From: an uncultured Lachnospiraceae bacterium
Lineage (GTDB): Bacteria; Bacillota; Clostridia; Lachnospirales; Lachnospiraceae
Direction: 5' to 3'
DNA: 35,776 nt
NCBI GenBank assembly: GCA_905235415.1
Contig: CAJOKX010000009.1
Location: 1-35,776, forward strand
In this document: positions 25,714 to 32,573 of the stretch, piece after piece
Position numbering within the stretch: position 1 is the stretch's first letter
Layout of the letters: each line of letters begins with the position of its first letter
The notes under the pieces: generated by a model
The model's database searches: none
Seen by the model: only the letters and a program-made list of their open reading frames with translations
Told to the model about the DNA's origin: nothing
Position numbers and translations under genes: made by a program

Positions 25714-25802
25714 ACGATCCTCTCCCAATCGAATTCCTGTTCGACATTTGGATTGATTATATCAACTCAGACTATGAATGGCAAGAAAAGGCCGCCTTCC
25801 CA

Positions 25803-26501
25803 TCAGCTTTCAGCCTGCTGTCCGTAATATGCATCCGGTCCGTGCTTTCTGCTGTAATGCTTCATGCGGATATGCTCGGGCAGAGGCCTTGCATCCGGAT
25901 CGATCACGGAGGTGATAAAGTTCATTTTCGAAACTTCCTCCAGCACCTTCGCGTGATAGACGGCCTCGAAGCAGTCTTTGCCCCATGTAAATGGGCCGTG
26001 TCCGCGGCAGATTACGCCCGGAACCGAAGATGGATCCTTTCCCTCAAACGCTTCGATGATAACCTTTCCCGTGTTCCTTTCATAGGCCTCTTCCGTCTCC
26101 CGGACGGTCAGGCTGCGCGTGCACGGAACTGCTCCGCTGAAATAATCCGCCTGGGTGGTTCCCATCAGGGGAATCTCGCGCCCTGCCTGCGCCCAGCCGG
26201 CCGCGTAGGTTGAATGCGTGTGCACAACGCCTCCGATCTGCCCGAACGCCTTATACAGTTCCAGATGCGTGGGCATATCTGTGGACGGATGAAGATCCCC
26301 CTCCACAAGGCGGCCTTCCAGGTCTACCACTGCCATATCTTCCGGTTTCAGCGCATCATAAGACACGCCGCTGGGTTTGATGACAACCAGCCCGCTGCTG
26401 CGGTCAATCCCGCTCACGTTGCCCCATGAATAAAAGACAAGTCCGTATTGCACAAGCTGCCTGTTCGCTCTGCAGACATCTTCTTTCAGTTTTTCAAGCA
26501 T
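25803..26501 (-). CDS. araD: L-ribulose-5-phosphate 4-epimerase
   Basis: Converts L-ribulose-5-phosphate to D-xylulose-5-phosphate, linking arabinose or ascorbate breakdown to the pentose phosphate pathway. 232 residues; the ATG at 26501 follows GGAGGAGAATCGT. Class II aldolase/epimerase zinc ligands are clear: His94 and His96 in VVHTHSTYA and His168 in CRGHGPFTWG, plus Asp75 in STDMPTH. An HYSRKHGPDAYYGQ C-terminus matches AraD rather than fuculose aldolase. No araA, araB or transport gene is adjacent. It is divergent from the ROK kinase. Confidence 0.94.
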   Translation of the reverse strand: MLEKLKEDVCRANRQLVQYGLVFYSWGNVSGIDRSSGLVVIKPSGVSYDALKPEDMAVVDLEGRLVEGDLHPSTDMPTHLELYKAFGQIGGVVHTHSTYAAGWAQAGREIPLMGTTQADYFSGAVPCTRSLTVRETEEAYERNTGKVIIEAFEGKDPSSVPGVICRGHGPFTWGKDCFEAVYHAKVLEEVSKMNFITSVIDPDARPLPEHIRMKHYSRKHGPDAYYGQQAES

Positions 26502-26653
26502 ACGATTCTCCTCCGGTACATATAAACTGCAGATGCTCTCCAGATTATAACAGATAAGATGCGGCTGAAACAGAGCTCGGTTCATGCTCCGAAACCGCGC
26601 AGGGAAAACAGCATCCTGTCCAGACAATTCTTACGGCAGAAAACCGGAATCTG

Positions 26654-26662
26654 TGTTATGAT
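26654..26662 (+). promoter_or_regulatory. Possible extended -10 promoter of the ROK kinase gene
   Basis: TGTTATGAT is an extended -10 element about 110 bases before the start codon; no convincing -35 is present. The rest of the 26502-26772 gap shows nothing else I can name. Confidence 0.35.
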
Positions 26663-26772
26663 GAAGACAGCTTAAATAAACCGCTCCTCCCTGCGTATAT
26701 GTGTAATCCTTTGCATGGCAGGAGCAACTACATTCTATGCATTCTGCACAGATACCGCGAAGGAGGATTGTC

Positions 26773-27963
26773 ATGGCTGAGAAGTATAACATCTGTCTTG
26801 ATATCGGCGGCACGAAGGTTCTCGGAGCCGTATTCGACAGCAAAGACAACATCGTGTACCGCTATAAGAAAAAGTCTGCCGAAAACGGTGCGTCATCCCA
26901 GAATGTGGAAGAAGTCATTATCAGCGTTGTGGACGAGCTTCTGAAGGCAACCGGCATCAAAAAGTCTCAGCTCAACGCCATTTCCGCAGGCGCGCCGGGC
27001 GTTATTGACCAGGGCAACGGAATTATCCTGTTCACCCCGAATCTTCCGTTCCGCAATTATGATATCCGCACCCCGATGGAGAAGCGTTTCGGCGTACCCT
27101 TCTATATCGGCAACGATGTCAATGTCGGCGTCCTGGGCGAATACAAGTACGGTGCAGCCAGGGGCTATAAGAATGTGGTCGGTTTCTTTGTCGGAACCGG
27201 CATGGGCGGCGGCCTGATCCTGAACGGATCCCTGTTTACCGGCAATCAGTTCAAAGCTGCCGAGTACGGCCACATGGTCCTGGAGCCGGACGGCCCGATG
27301 TGCGGATGCGGGCAGAGAGGCTGTCTGGAATCCTTCTCCAGCAAGAAGGGCATCTCCGACTATATCCGCCAGCAGGCTGCGCGCGGAAGACAGACCGAGA
27401 TGGCGGAACATGTGCAGAACGGCGTTTTCCGCAGCAAATACCTGAAGAAGGCGATCGAGCACAATGACCGGGTCACCATGGAAGCCATCGAACGTGCCTG
27501 CTACTACCTTGCAATCGGAACCGGCAATCTGATCAATACGCTCAGTCCGGAAGTTGTCATCTACGGCGGCGGAGTCGTCGAAGCGACCGGTGATATGATC
27601 CGTGACAGAGTTGCGGAATCCGTGGACCGCTACTGCATGCCATCCATCCGCGCAACGGTTGAACTCAAGACCGCAGAGCTTGGCGATGACTCCAACATCT
27701 ACGGATCTCTTGCCATGATTCATGAAGCGGAAGCAGAAAAAAAGCCGGCAAAGAAAGGCTCTGCATCCGCCAAAAAGACAACTGCGGCAAAGACCACGGC
27801 CAGGAAGGCATCCACAGCAAAGGCCGCTGCTAAGAAGACATCCACAGCAAAGGCCGCTGCTAAGAAGACATCCGCGGCAAAGACCGCTGCTAAGAAGACA
27901 TCCGCAGCAAAGGCCGCTGCTAAGAAGACATCCGCAGCAAAGACCACTGCCGGAAAGAAATAA
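26773..27963 (+). CDS. ROK-family sugar kinase (glucokinase-like) with H1-like Lys/Ala tail
   Basis: 396 residues; the ATG at 26773 follows AGGAGGATTGTC. The ROK core (1 to about 320) is complete: ATP loop DIGGTK (10-15), catalytic Asp115 in [11 protein letters not shown], the zinc motif [10 protein letters not shown] (177-186) and [14 protein letters not shown]. It probably phosphorylates glucose or a related hexose with ATP. There is no N-terminal helix-turn-helix, so it is a kinase rather than a ROK repressor. Residues 323-396 are an added tail of Lys, Ala, Thr and Ser with a ten-residue repeat, [10 protein letters not shown], like bacterial histone H1-like proteins. Normal ROK glucokinases are about 310-320 residues, so the tail is extra. 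The tail could bind nucleic acid or another polyanion; this is inference. Hairpins follow the gene. Confidence 0.92.
   Translation: MAEKYNICLDIGGTKVLGAVFDSKDNIVYRYKKKSAENGASSQNVEEVIISVVDELLKATGIKKSQLNAISAGAPGVIDQGNGIILFTPNLPFRNYDIRTPMEKRFGVPFYIGNDVNVGVLGEYKYGAARGYKNVVGFFVGTGMGGGLILNGSLFTGNQFKAAEYGHMVLEPDGPMCGCGQRGCLESFSSKKGISDYIRQQAARGRQTEMAEHVQNGVFRSKYLKKAIEHNDRVTMEAIERACYYLAIGTGNLINTLSPEVVIYGGGVVEATGDMIRDRVAESVDRYCMPSIRATVELKTAELGDDSNIYGSLAMIHEAEAEKKPAKKGSASAKKTTAAKTTARKASTAKAAAKKTSTAKAAAKKTSAAKTAAKKTSAAKAAAKKTSAAKTTAGKK
27811..27960 (+). repeat. Five 30-bp tandem repeats coding the ROK tail
   Basis: Units of 30 bases (TCCGCAGCAAAGGCCGCTGC plus TAAGAAGACA, with few changes) begin at 27811, 27841, 27871, 27901 and 27931; a degenerate copy precedes them. 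The unit equals ten codons, so copy number can change without loss of frame. Units 2-4 are nearly identical, which suggests recent expansion. Confidence 0.9.
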
Positions 27964-27994
27964 AGAACATGCATAAGCAGATCTGAAGAAACAA

Positions 27995-28019
27995 GGAGCC
28001 GGGCATTGAACCCGGCTCC
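27995..28019. terminator. First of two hairpins after the ROK gene
   Basis: A 9-bp perfect stem GGAGCCGGG/CCCGGCTCC with a 7-base loop. On the minus strand it is followed by TTGTTTCTTC, so it fits a terminator for the gene at 28098-28382. On the plus strand it lacks a U-run but may still stop ROK transcription together with the next hairpin. Confidence 0.6.
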
Positions 28020-28023
28020 ATCC

Positions 28024-28051
28024 ATCAGGCGGGCCGGCCGGTCCGCCTGAT
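28024..28051. terminator. Second of two hairpins after the ROK gene
   Basis: A 9-bp stem ATCAGGCGG/CCGCCTGAT around a GC-rich loop, followed by TCATATTCATTTG on plus. The U-run is weak. With its neighbour it separates the two converging genes. Confidence 0.45.
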
Positions 28052-28097
28052 TCATATTCATTTGAAAACGGATACCCCTGTTATGGATGAAACAGGA

Positions 28098-28382
28098 CTA
28101 CGGCGTGTACGTCCTCGGGAAACGTGTCCGGATGATGTGCGGATTCTCCGTCCCGATCACAAAGCTGATCCCATCATAGGTATAACAGGTGAACATGTCC
28201 GTCCCCTCTTCCCAGATGGCCGTGTACGAATAGCGGTCCTTGCTCATTCCCTCCACATCAGAAATATTCCACAGATGATTCCCCTGCAGATCATACGCAT
28301 CGATATTATCTGTCATGTCCTCATCGCCGCTGTCCGTCCTGAGAACGATCCTGCAGCCGCTTACCACAATCGATCTCTCCAT
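28098..28382 (-). CDS. Small protein of unknown function
   Basis: 94 residues, not recognised. The sequence (CRIVLRTDSGDEDMTDNIDA, AYDLQGNHLWNISDVEG, YSYTAIWEEGTDMFTCYTYDG) looks beta-rich, with blocks like one or two beta-propeller blades. There is no signal peptide or membrane span. The start is uncertain: the nearby CAGCAGGG is too close to the ATG to be a good ribosome site. It could be a short real gene or a remnant of a larger one. The hairpins downstream support expression. Confidence 0.55.
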   Translation of the reverse strand: MERSIVVSGCRIVLRTDSGDEDMTDNIDAYDLQGNHLWNISDVEGMSKDRYSYTAIWEEGTDMFTCYTYDGISFVIGTENPHIIRTRFPRTYTP

Positions 28383-28480
28383 ACCCTGCTGTCCCGCCTA
28401 ATACATATTTAAAATGGTTATAAGCTAAAGTCATCATAATACTGAGATTTGAAGATTGTCAACGAGCGATTTCGACATAT

Positions 28481-28610
28481 CCGGTATACCCTGAAAGTAT
28501 CCGGGTGCCTCTTCGATCCGCCAAAGTCGGGACCTTCAACGCTGCCTGAGATTGTCCTCCGCCACTGAGCGAAGCTTGTTATACCCCACCGCCTATAGAG
28601 GCGGGGGCTC
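28481..28610 (+). other. Structured non-coding stretch, possible IS200/IS605-type end or omegaRNA remnant
   Basis: Two bulged hairpins stand here. The first (about 28481-28504) pairs CCGGTATA with TATCCGG around one extra T. The second (28583-28607) pairs CCCACCGCC with GGCGGGGG around one extra A (a bulged T on the other strand) and a TATAGA loop. Imperfect hairpins with one extrahelical base are typical of IS200/IS605 ends, and the GGGGGCTCCCCGGCC segment after it resembles such ends from memory. No tnpA or tnpB reading frame is present. It could equally be an unrelated structured RNA. Low confidence. Confidence 0.3.
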
Positions 28611-28630
28611 CCCGGCCGAGCTAAAAGTTC

Positions 28631-28659
28631 TTGATTTTATCTGCAAGATCTGTTATTGT
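28631..28659 (+). promoter_or_regulatory. tRNA-Gly promoter
   Basis: TTGATT (28631-28636) and TATTGT (28654-28659) with a 17-base spacer. The expected start lies one or two bases before the mature tRNA 5' end, so the leader would be very short. Confidence 0.6.
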
Positions 28660-28667
28660 CTTGCTAT

Positions 28668-28738
28668 GCAGTTGTAGTTCATCGGTAGAACACCAGCTTC
28701 CCAAGCTGGGGAGGCGGGTTCGATTCCCGTCAGCTGCT
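28668..28738 (+). tRNA. tRNA-Gly (anticodon CCC)
   Basis: A full cloverleaf of 71 bases. The acceptor arm GCAGTTG pairs with CAGCTGC (one G-U), the D arm has TAGTTCATCGGTAGAA, the anticodon stem CCAGC/GCTGG holds the loop TTCCCAA with anticodon CCC, and the T arm is GCGGG TTCGATT CCCGT. The discriminator is T and no CCA is encoded. It resembles the E. coli glyU type reading GGG codons. It has its own promoter and terminator and stands alone, not in a tRNA cluster. Confidence 0.95.
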
Positions 28739-28747
28739 TGTTAATAT

Positions 28748-28795
28748 AACCCGCATGGATAAAGGTTTTCATCCATTCCCTTATCCACGCGGGTT
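28748..28795 (+). terminator. tRNA-Gly terminator
   Basis: AACCCGC then ATGGATAA pair with TTATCCA then GCGGGTT across one unpaired C, loop of 18 bases, followed by TTTCTG. A clear intrinsic terminator ten bases after the tRNA. Confidence 0.8.
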
Positions 28796-28822
28796 TTCTG
28801 TTATCTGATCTGTTTTCTTGAA

Positions 28823-29491
28823 TCACTTGGATCCGGGGAACCTTGTGATCCGGCTTCTCCTCCCCCGTTTGATCTTCAATTCATCCGGCAGCGTCTTTCC
28901 GCCTTCAGACGATCCCGCTTCATCCGTATCGAACTCAACCCCGAGTCCGTCAAACGGATTCTCACCATCGAGCAGATCCTCAAAATCGATGTCGTCGAAC
29001 GCGTCCTCATCCGGATCTTCGTCAAGCTCCTCCAGCGTGGTCGTCAGATTCGCGATCGTCATCATGAAGATCTGATCCTCCTGCTCCTCATTCAGTTCCA
29101 CGCCAAACTCCGACAGAATCTGAAGCGACAGGCTGCTGATCAGTTTCGCGGCAGGAATCAGAGGCATCTCTTTGATCAGTTCAAAAAGCGTACGCCCTTC
29201 CTGCTCTTCCATAGACTGGAGCAAGGCTGAACTGACTCTTCCGTCCTCGCTGATCGCGTCCCACTTCTGATCGGAGAAGTCTTCACACATATATTCTTCA
29301 GCTTCCTCGCGTGTCAGCAGGAATTCCATGCCGGACTCTTCCGTGAGCTGCATCTTTGTCTCGGAAATGACTTCCGTCCGGGTATCAAAACAGTCTATGT
29401 TCTCCAGAACAAGTTCCATCACATATGCTCTCGGAATCGTACCATCCGGAATCTCTTTCATAATCTCATCTGCGATCTTATCAGGATTCAT
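28823..29491 (-). CDS. Acidic protein of unknown function
   Basis: 222 residues from the ATG at 29491, eight bases after AAAGG. Not recognised. The first 150 residues look helical and folded (PDKIADEIMKEIPDGTIPRA, ELIKEMPLIPAAKLISSLSL). A strongly acidic stretch follows (LEELDEDPDEDAFDDIDFED), and the last 20 residues are basic (KIKRGRRSRITRF). The acidic stretch plus basic end suggest an intrinsically disordered C-terminus. No membrane span or signal, so probably cytoplasmic. It faces the tRNA gene and is divergent from the GH25 gene, standing alone. Confidence 0.8.
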   Translation of the reverse strand: MNPDKIADEIMKEIPDGTIPRAYVMELVLENIDCFDTRTEVISETKMQLTEESGMEFLLTREEAEEYMCEDFSDQKWDAISEDGRVSSALLQSMEEQEGRTLFELIKEMPLIPAAKLISSLSLQILSEFGVELNEEQEDQIFMMTIANLTTTLEELDEDPDEDAFDDIDFEDLLDGENPFDGLGVEFDTDEAGSSEGGKTLPDELKIKRGRRSRITRFPGSK

Positions 29492-29609
29492 ATTTATAAC
29501 CTTTCTCTGTATGAATGATCTTGGCAGGCAAGCCTGCCCCGGATTCAGGGCTTTCGGCCCTTCATCATCATATTGAAGAATCTGCATGAAATCAAGGAGA
29601 ATCTGCAGC

Positions 29610-29639
29610 TTGCCTTTCTCCGCAAAAGTCCTGTATACT
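29610..29639 (+). promoter_or_regulatory. Promoter of the GH25 gene
   Basis: TTGCCT (29610-29615) and TATACT (29634-29639) with an 18-base spacer, 33 bases before the start codon. Confidence 0.55.
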
Positions 29640-29672
29640 CATTTTGATCAAAATTCTGTCACGGAGGTGTGA

Positions 29673-30632
29673 ATGACGATGTCCCACACAATGCATATGA
29701 AAACGCTCAGAAAGATCCTGCTTGCCGCACTCATTGCGGCGATTCTCCTGCTCCTTCCCTTCCTCCTGCCGTCCGCACATGCCGCGCAGGCAAAGCCCAG
29801 GCTCAATAAGACCTCAGCCGACATGGTTCCGGGCTATCAGGTGCAGCTGAAGCTCAAGGGCGCTTCCGGCCCGGTCGTCTGGAAAAGCAGCAAGAAAAAG
29901 ACCGCGACTGTGGATGAGAACGGACTTGTGACTGCAAATAAGGCAGGCAAATGCACCATCCGTGCAACATCAGGCGGCAGGAAATATACCTGCAAAATCC
30001 GGGTGTATGACCCGGGTGATGTCGTCAATACACAAGGCGCAGTCCACGGAATCGATGTGTCCGTATGGCAGGGCAATATCAATTTCAAAAAGGTCAAAAA
30101 AGACGGGATCGGCCTGGTCATCATGCGGGCCGGACACGGCTCTTCCGTTGACACCACCTTTAAGAAGAATTATAAGAATGCGAAAAAAGCGGGACTCATG
30201 GTCGGATGCTACTGGTTTGTCACCGCAACTTCCCAGAACGAGCTTACCCGGCAGATCCGTCTGTGCAAAAAGGCCATCAAGGGAAAGACCTTCGATATGC
30301 CTGTCTTTATCGACATCGAATCCAATTCACAGTTCAGCAAAGGCAGGACCTTCTGCTCCTCCCTGGTGAGTGGATTCTGCGACCAGATGCTGTCTTCGGG
30401 ATATACGACCGGGTGGTACACGTCCCGCTCCTTTGTCCAGAAATACCTGACCAAGAAGGTGGCGCGCAGCGATAAAACCACCGCATGGATTGCCGAACAC
30501 GGGCCGCGTCTCAACTACGATCAGGCATACGATATCTGGCAGTACAGCCATACCGGTAGAATCAGCGGAATCAACGCCTACGTGGACCTGAACTGGTACT
30601 TCCCGAACGCGCGAAATGTCACAGAAGGATGA
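29673..30632 (+). CDS. Secreted GH25 lysozyme with bacterial Ig-like domain
   Basis: 319 residues. A signal peptide (basic start, hydrophobic core at about 14-33, likely cut after SAHAA) directs export. Residues 40-112 form a Big_2-type Ig-like domain (VWKSSKKKTATVDENGLVTA, KAGKCTIRAT). The GH25 domain follows: GIDVSVWQG with Asp128, IMRAGHGSS, and PVFIDIES with Asp214 and Glu216, the catalytic pair region. It ends AYVDLNWYF. Such muramidases cut the glycan strand of peptidoglycan, acting in wall turnover or against neighbours. The ATG at 29673 follows GGAGG at five bases; a second ATG at 29679 is possible. The 3' end overlaps azlD on the other strand by 14 bases. Confidence 0.94.
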   Translation: MTMSHTMHMKTLRKILLAALIAAILLLLPFLLPSAHAAQAKPRLNKTSADMVPGYQVQLKLKGASGPVVWKSSKKKTATVDENGLVTANKAGKCTIRATSGGRKYTCKIRVYDPGDVVNTQGAVHGIDVSVWQGNINFKKVKKDGIGLVIMRAGHGSSVDTTFKKNYKNAKKAGLMVGCYWFVTATSQNELTRQIRLCKKAIKGKTFDMPVFIDIESNSQFSKGRTFCSSLVSGFCDQMLSSGYTTGWYTSRSFVQKYLTKKVARSDKTTAWIAEHGPRLNYDQAYDIWQYSHTGRISGINAYVDLNWYFPNARNVTEG

Positions 30633-30927
30633 ATTCGCTGACCAGGACCACCACGCAGCACAGGCTGGCAACCTGGAACAGGCTTGCGCCAAACCACGCA
30701 GCCGCAATCCCGGCAGCCAGTGCAAGCAGCCCGGAGAGGGGCGTCTGCGTAGACTCTATGATGGCCGGGAAGGTCATCACAGCCAGCGTGACATACGGCA
30801 CATAGTACAGAAATGACTGCAGAAAAGGCGAGCGGATCCGCCCGCGGATCAGGGTCAGCGGAAGCGCGCGGATGGCGTATGACACCGCGAACATGATCAG
30901 AATATACAGGTTGATGCTTCGTTCCAT
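30619..30927 (-). CDS. azlD: AzlD, branched-chain amino acid exporter small subunit
   Basis: 102 residues with four hydrophobic segments (LYILIMFAVSYAIRALPLTL, YVPYVTLAVMTFPAIIES, LLALAAGIAAAWFGASL, CCVVVLVSEFILL), the normal AzlD size. With AzlC it forms an exporter for branched-chain or related amino acids (relatives: BrnE, YgaH). It follows azlC by 66 bases, with a hairpin between. Its stop lies inside the 3' end of the GH25 gene on the opposite strand. Confidence 0.92.
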   Translation of the reverse strand: MERSINLYILIMFAVSYAIRALPLTLIRGRIRSPFLQSFLYYVPYVTLAVMTFPAIIESTQTPLSGLLALAAGIAAAWFGASLFQVASLCCVVVLVSEFILL

Positions 30928-30960
30928 CAGACTCTCCCATCAAAGCTTCAGCAAAGATTC

Positions 30961-30994
30961 AGGCTGTTCCCGCGATCGCGGGCGCAGCCTTTTT
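30961..30994 (+). terminator. Rightward terminator between azlD and azlC
   Basis: Stem AGGCTG plus CCCGC pairs with GCGGG plus CAGCCT across a small internal loop, with a GATC tetraloop, then TTTTC on the plus strand. It is oriented for rightward transcription, that is for the GH25 message after it has crossed azlD. On the minus strand the hairpin lacks a U-run, so azlC transcripts may pass. Confidence 0.6.
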
Positions 30995-31716
30995 CAGGAT
31001 GCATCCTCCTGCGGATGCGGGAATAAAAACGCTGCAATTCCTGCCAGAAGAACCGTCAGTATAATGATGCGGGTTCCGGACGAGATCTCCCTGAGATGCG
31101 GAAGCCTGGCAAAGAGATAACTCGCGCCGAAGCTGATACTCACAAGACCCAGAATGATCTTATCTTCTCTCGCCGGAGGGATAATCACGGCCAGGAACAT
31201 TCCAAACAGTGCCACGCTCAGAGCGCTGACGATCCTTACAGGCATCAGGTTGCCCGCCATGATCCCGATCGCGGTTCCCGCGGCCCACATAGGCGCTGCA
31301 AATGCGCCCGCCCCATAGGTATAGAACGGGTTCAGAGCCCCCTTCTGCCGCATCTCGATCGCAAAGATCTCATCTGTCACAAACCAGGCGACGCCCAGCC
31401 TGTGTTTCATGCCTCTCTCGGGATCGATCTTCTGGCTCAGCGCAGTGCTCATCAGCAGATAGCGCGCATTTGCAACCAGCGTAATCACGGCAATCTCAAT
31501 ATACGGCGCGCCTGTCCCGATCACGGTGAACCCGGCATACTGCCCGGCAGACGCCAGACAGGTGATGCTGGCGATAAATCCCTGCAGCGGGTTCAGTCCC
31601 ACCGACCTGGCTGCGACGCCCAATGCAAACGCAACCGCAAAATAACCGAGCCCGATCGGAATTCCGTCCCGGAATCCTTCCCTGAAAGAGCGTTTGTCAG
31701 AATCTGTGATATGCAT
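30994..31716 (-). CDS. azlC: AzlC, branched-chain amino acid exporter large subunit
   Basis: 240 residues, polytopic, matching the AzlC/BrnF/YgaZ family: REGFRDGIPIGLGYFAVAFA at the N-terminus, ASAGQYAGFTVI, VANARYLLMSTALSQK and AWFVTDEIFAI. It pairs with AzlD to export branched-chain amino acids or close analogues. The ATG at 31716 follows AGGA at eight bases. It lies 77 bases after larB and is probably in the same run as the ABC exporter and larB. Its function is opposite in direction to the liv importer at the other window end. Confidence 0.94.
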   Translation of the reverse strand: MHITDSDKRSFREGFRDGIPIGLGYFAVAFALGVAARSVGLNPLQGFIASITCLASAGQYAGFTVIGTGAPYIEIAVITLVANARYLLMSTALSQKIDPERGMKHRLGVAWFVTDEIFAIEMRQKGALNPFYTYGAGAFAAPMWAAGTAIGIMAGNLMPVRIVSALSVALFGMFLAVIIPPAREDKIILGLVSISFGASYLFARLPHLREISSGTRIIILTVLLAGIAAFLFPHPQEDAS

Positions 31717-31793
31717 TCTCTGTGTCCTGTCCTCCGACTGTAGCGTGTTCCATGCTGACTGCAGGATTGATCTCCGTATTGTTCTGATAGCGG

Positions 31794-32549
31794 TCAGCGG
31801 ACATGGTTGATCATACTCGCCTGATACCCGGCGCCGAACCCATTGTCGATATTCACGACCGACACCCCGCTCGCACAGGAGTTGAGCATCGACAGCAGCG
31901 CGGACAGACCGCCAAAGTTCGCCCCGTATCCGATCGAAGTGGGAACCGCGATGACAGGGCAGTCTGCAAGCCCCCCGATCACGCTCGCAAGCGCCCCTTC
32001 CATGCCTGCAATGGCGATGATCACCTTCGCGCTCATGATCTCATCCATATGGGCCAGCAGTCTGTGCAGGCCGGAAACGCCCACGTCATACAGGCGGATC
32101 ACTTCATTTCCGAGCGCCTCCGCCGTCAAAGCCGCCTCTTCCGCAACCGCCATGTCGCTGGTTCCGCCGGAGGCAACCACGATGGTCCCGATTCCGTCCT
32201 TCTGCGGAAGATCCCCGACGATCCCGATGCGGGGAATGGGTTCATACCGGAATGCATCAAACTGCCCATTCTTCAGGCAGGCTGCTTTTTCCTCATCCAT
32301 GCGGGTGATCAGGATCGTCTTCACACCATCCTCATACATCTTCTGTGCGATCCCGAGGATCTGCTCCCCGGTCTTGCCCGCACCGTAAATCACTTCACAG
32401 ACGCCCTGCCTCAGCTGTCTGTGATTATCGATCTTCGCATACCCAAGATCCGTGAACGGAGCCTCCTTCATCTGAAGAAGCGCATCCTCCACGCTCAGTT
32501 CACCCTTCTCTACGCGGGACAGGATCTCCCGCACGGCTTTCTGTTCCAA
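31794..32549 (-). CDS. larB: LarB, nickel-pincer cofactor biosynthesis carboxylase/hydrolase
   Basis: LarB carboxylates and hydrolyses nicotinic acid adenine dinucleotide, the first step to the nickel-pincer nucleotide of lactate racemase (LarA) and relatives. 251 residues, normal length. The N-terminal part (EILSRVEKGELSVEDALLQM, DLGYAKIDNHRQLRQGVCEV, IYGAGKT) and the PurE-like C-terminal domain (VVASGGTSDMAVAEEAALTA, GMEGALASVIGGL, VPTSIGYGANFGG) are clear. The start is a TTG at 32549 after GGAGGAGAGCGT. larC, larE and larA are not in the window, so the rest of the pathway must be elsewhere or absent. Confidence 0.95.
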   Translation of the reverse strand: MEQKAVREILSRVEKGELSVEDALLQMKEAPFTDLGYAKIDNHRQLRQGVCEVIYGAGKTGEQILGIAQKMYEDGVKTILITRMDEEKAACLKNGQFDAFRYEPIPRIGIVGDLPQKDGIGTIVVASGGTSDMAVAEEAALTAEALGNEVIRLYDVGVSGLHRLLAHMDEIMSAKVIIAIAGMEGALASVIGGLADCPVIAVPTSIGYGANFGGLSALLSMLNSCASGVSVVNIDNGFGAGYQASMINHVR

Positions 32550-32573
32550 ACGCTCTCCTCCTGCCTGTTCCTC

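Noticed and set aside
27811-27960. 30-base repeats that might suggest a CRISPR array
   Set aside because: The units are directly adjacent without spacers, are in frame with the kinase gene and keep its codon phase.
27720-28061. A repetitive 113-codon frame opposite the ROK tail
   Set aside because: The [10 protein letters not shown] repeats are the antisense translation of the Lys/Ala tandem repeat.
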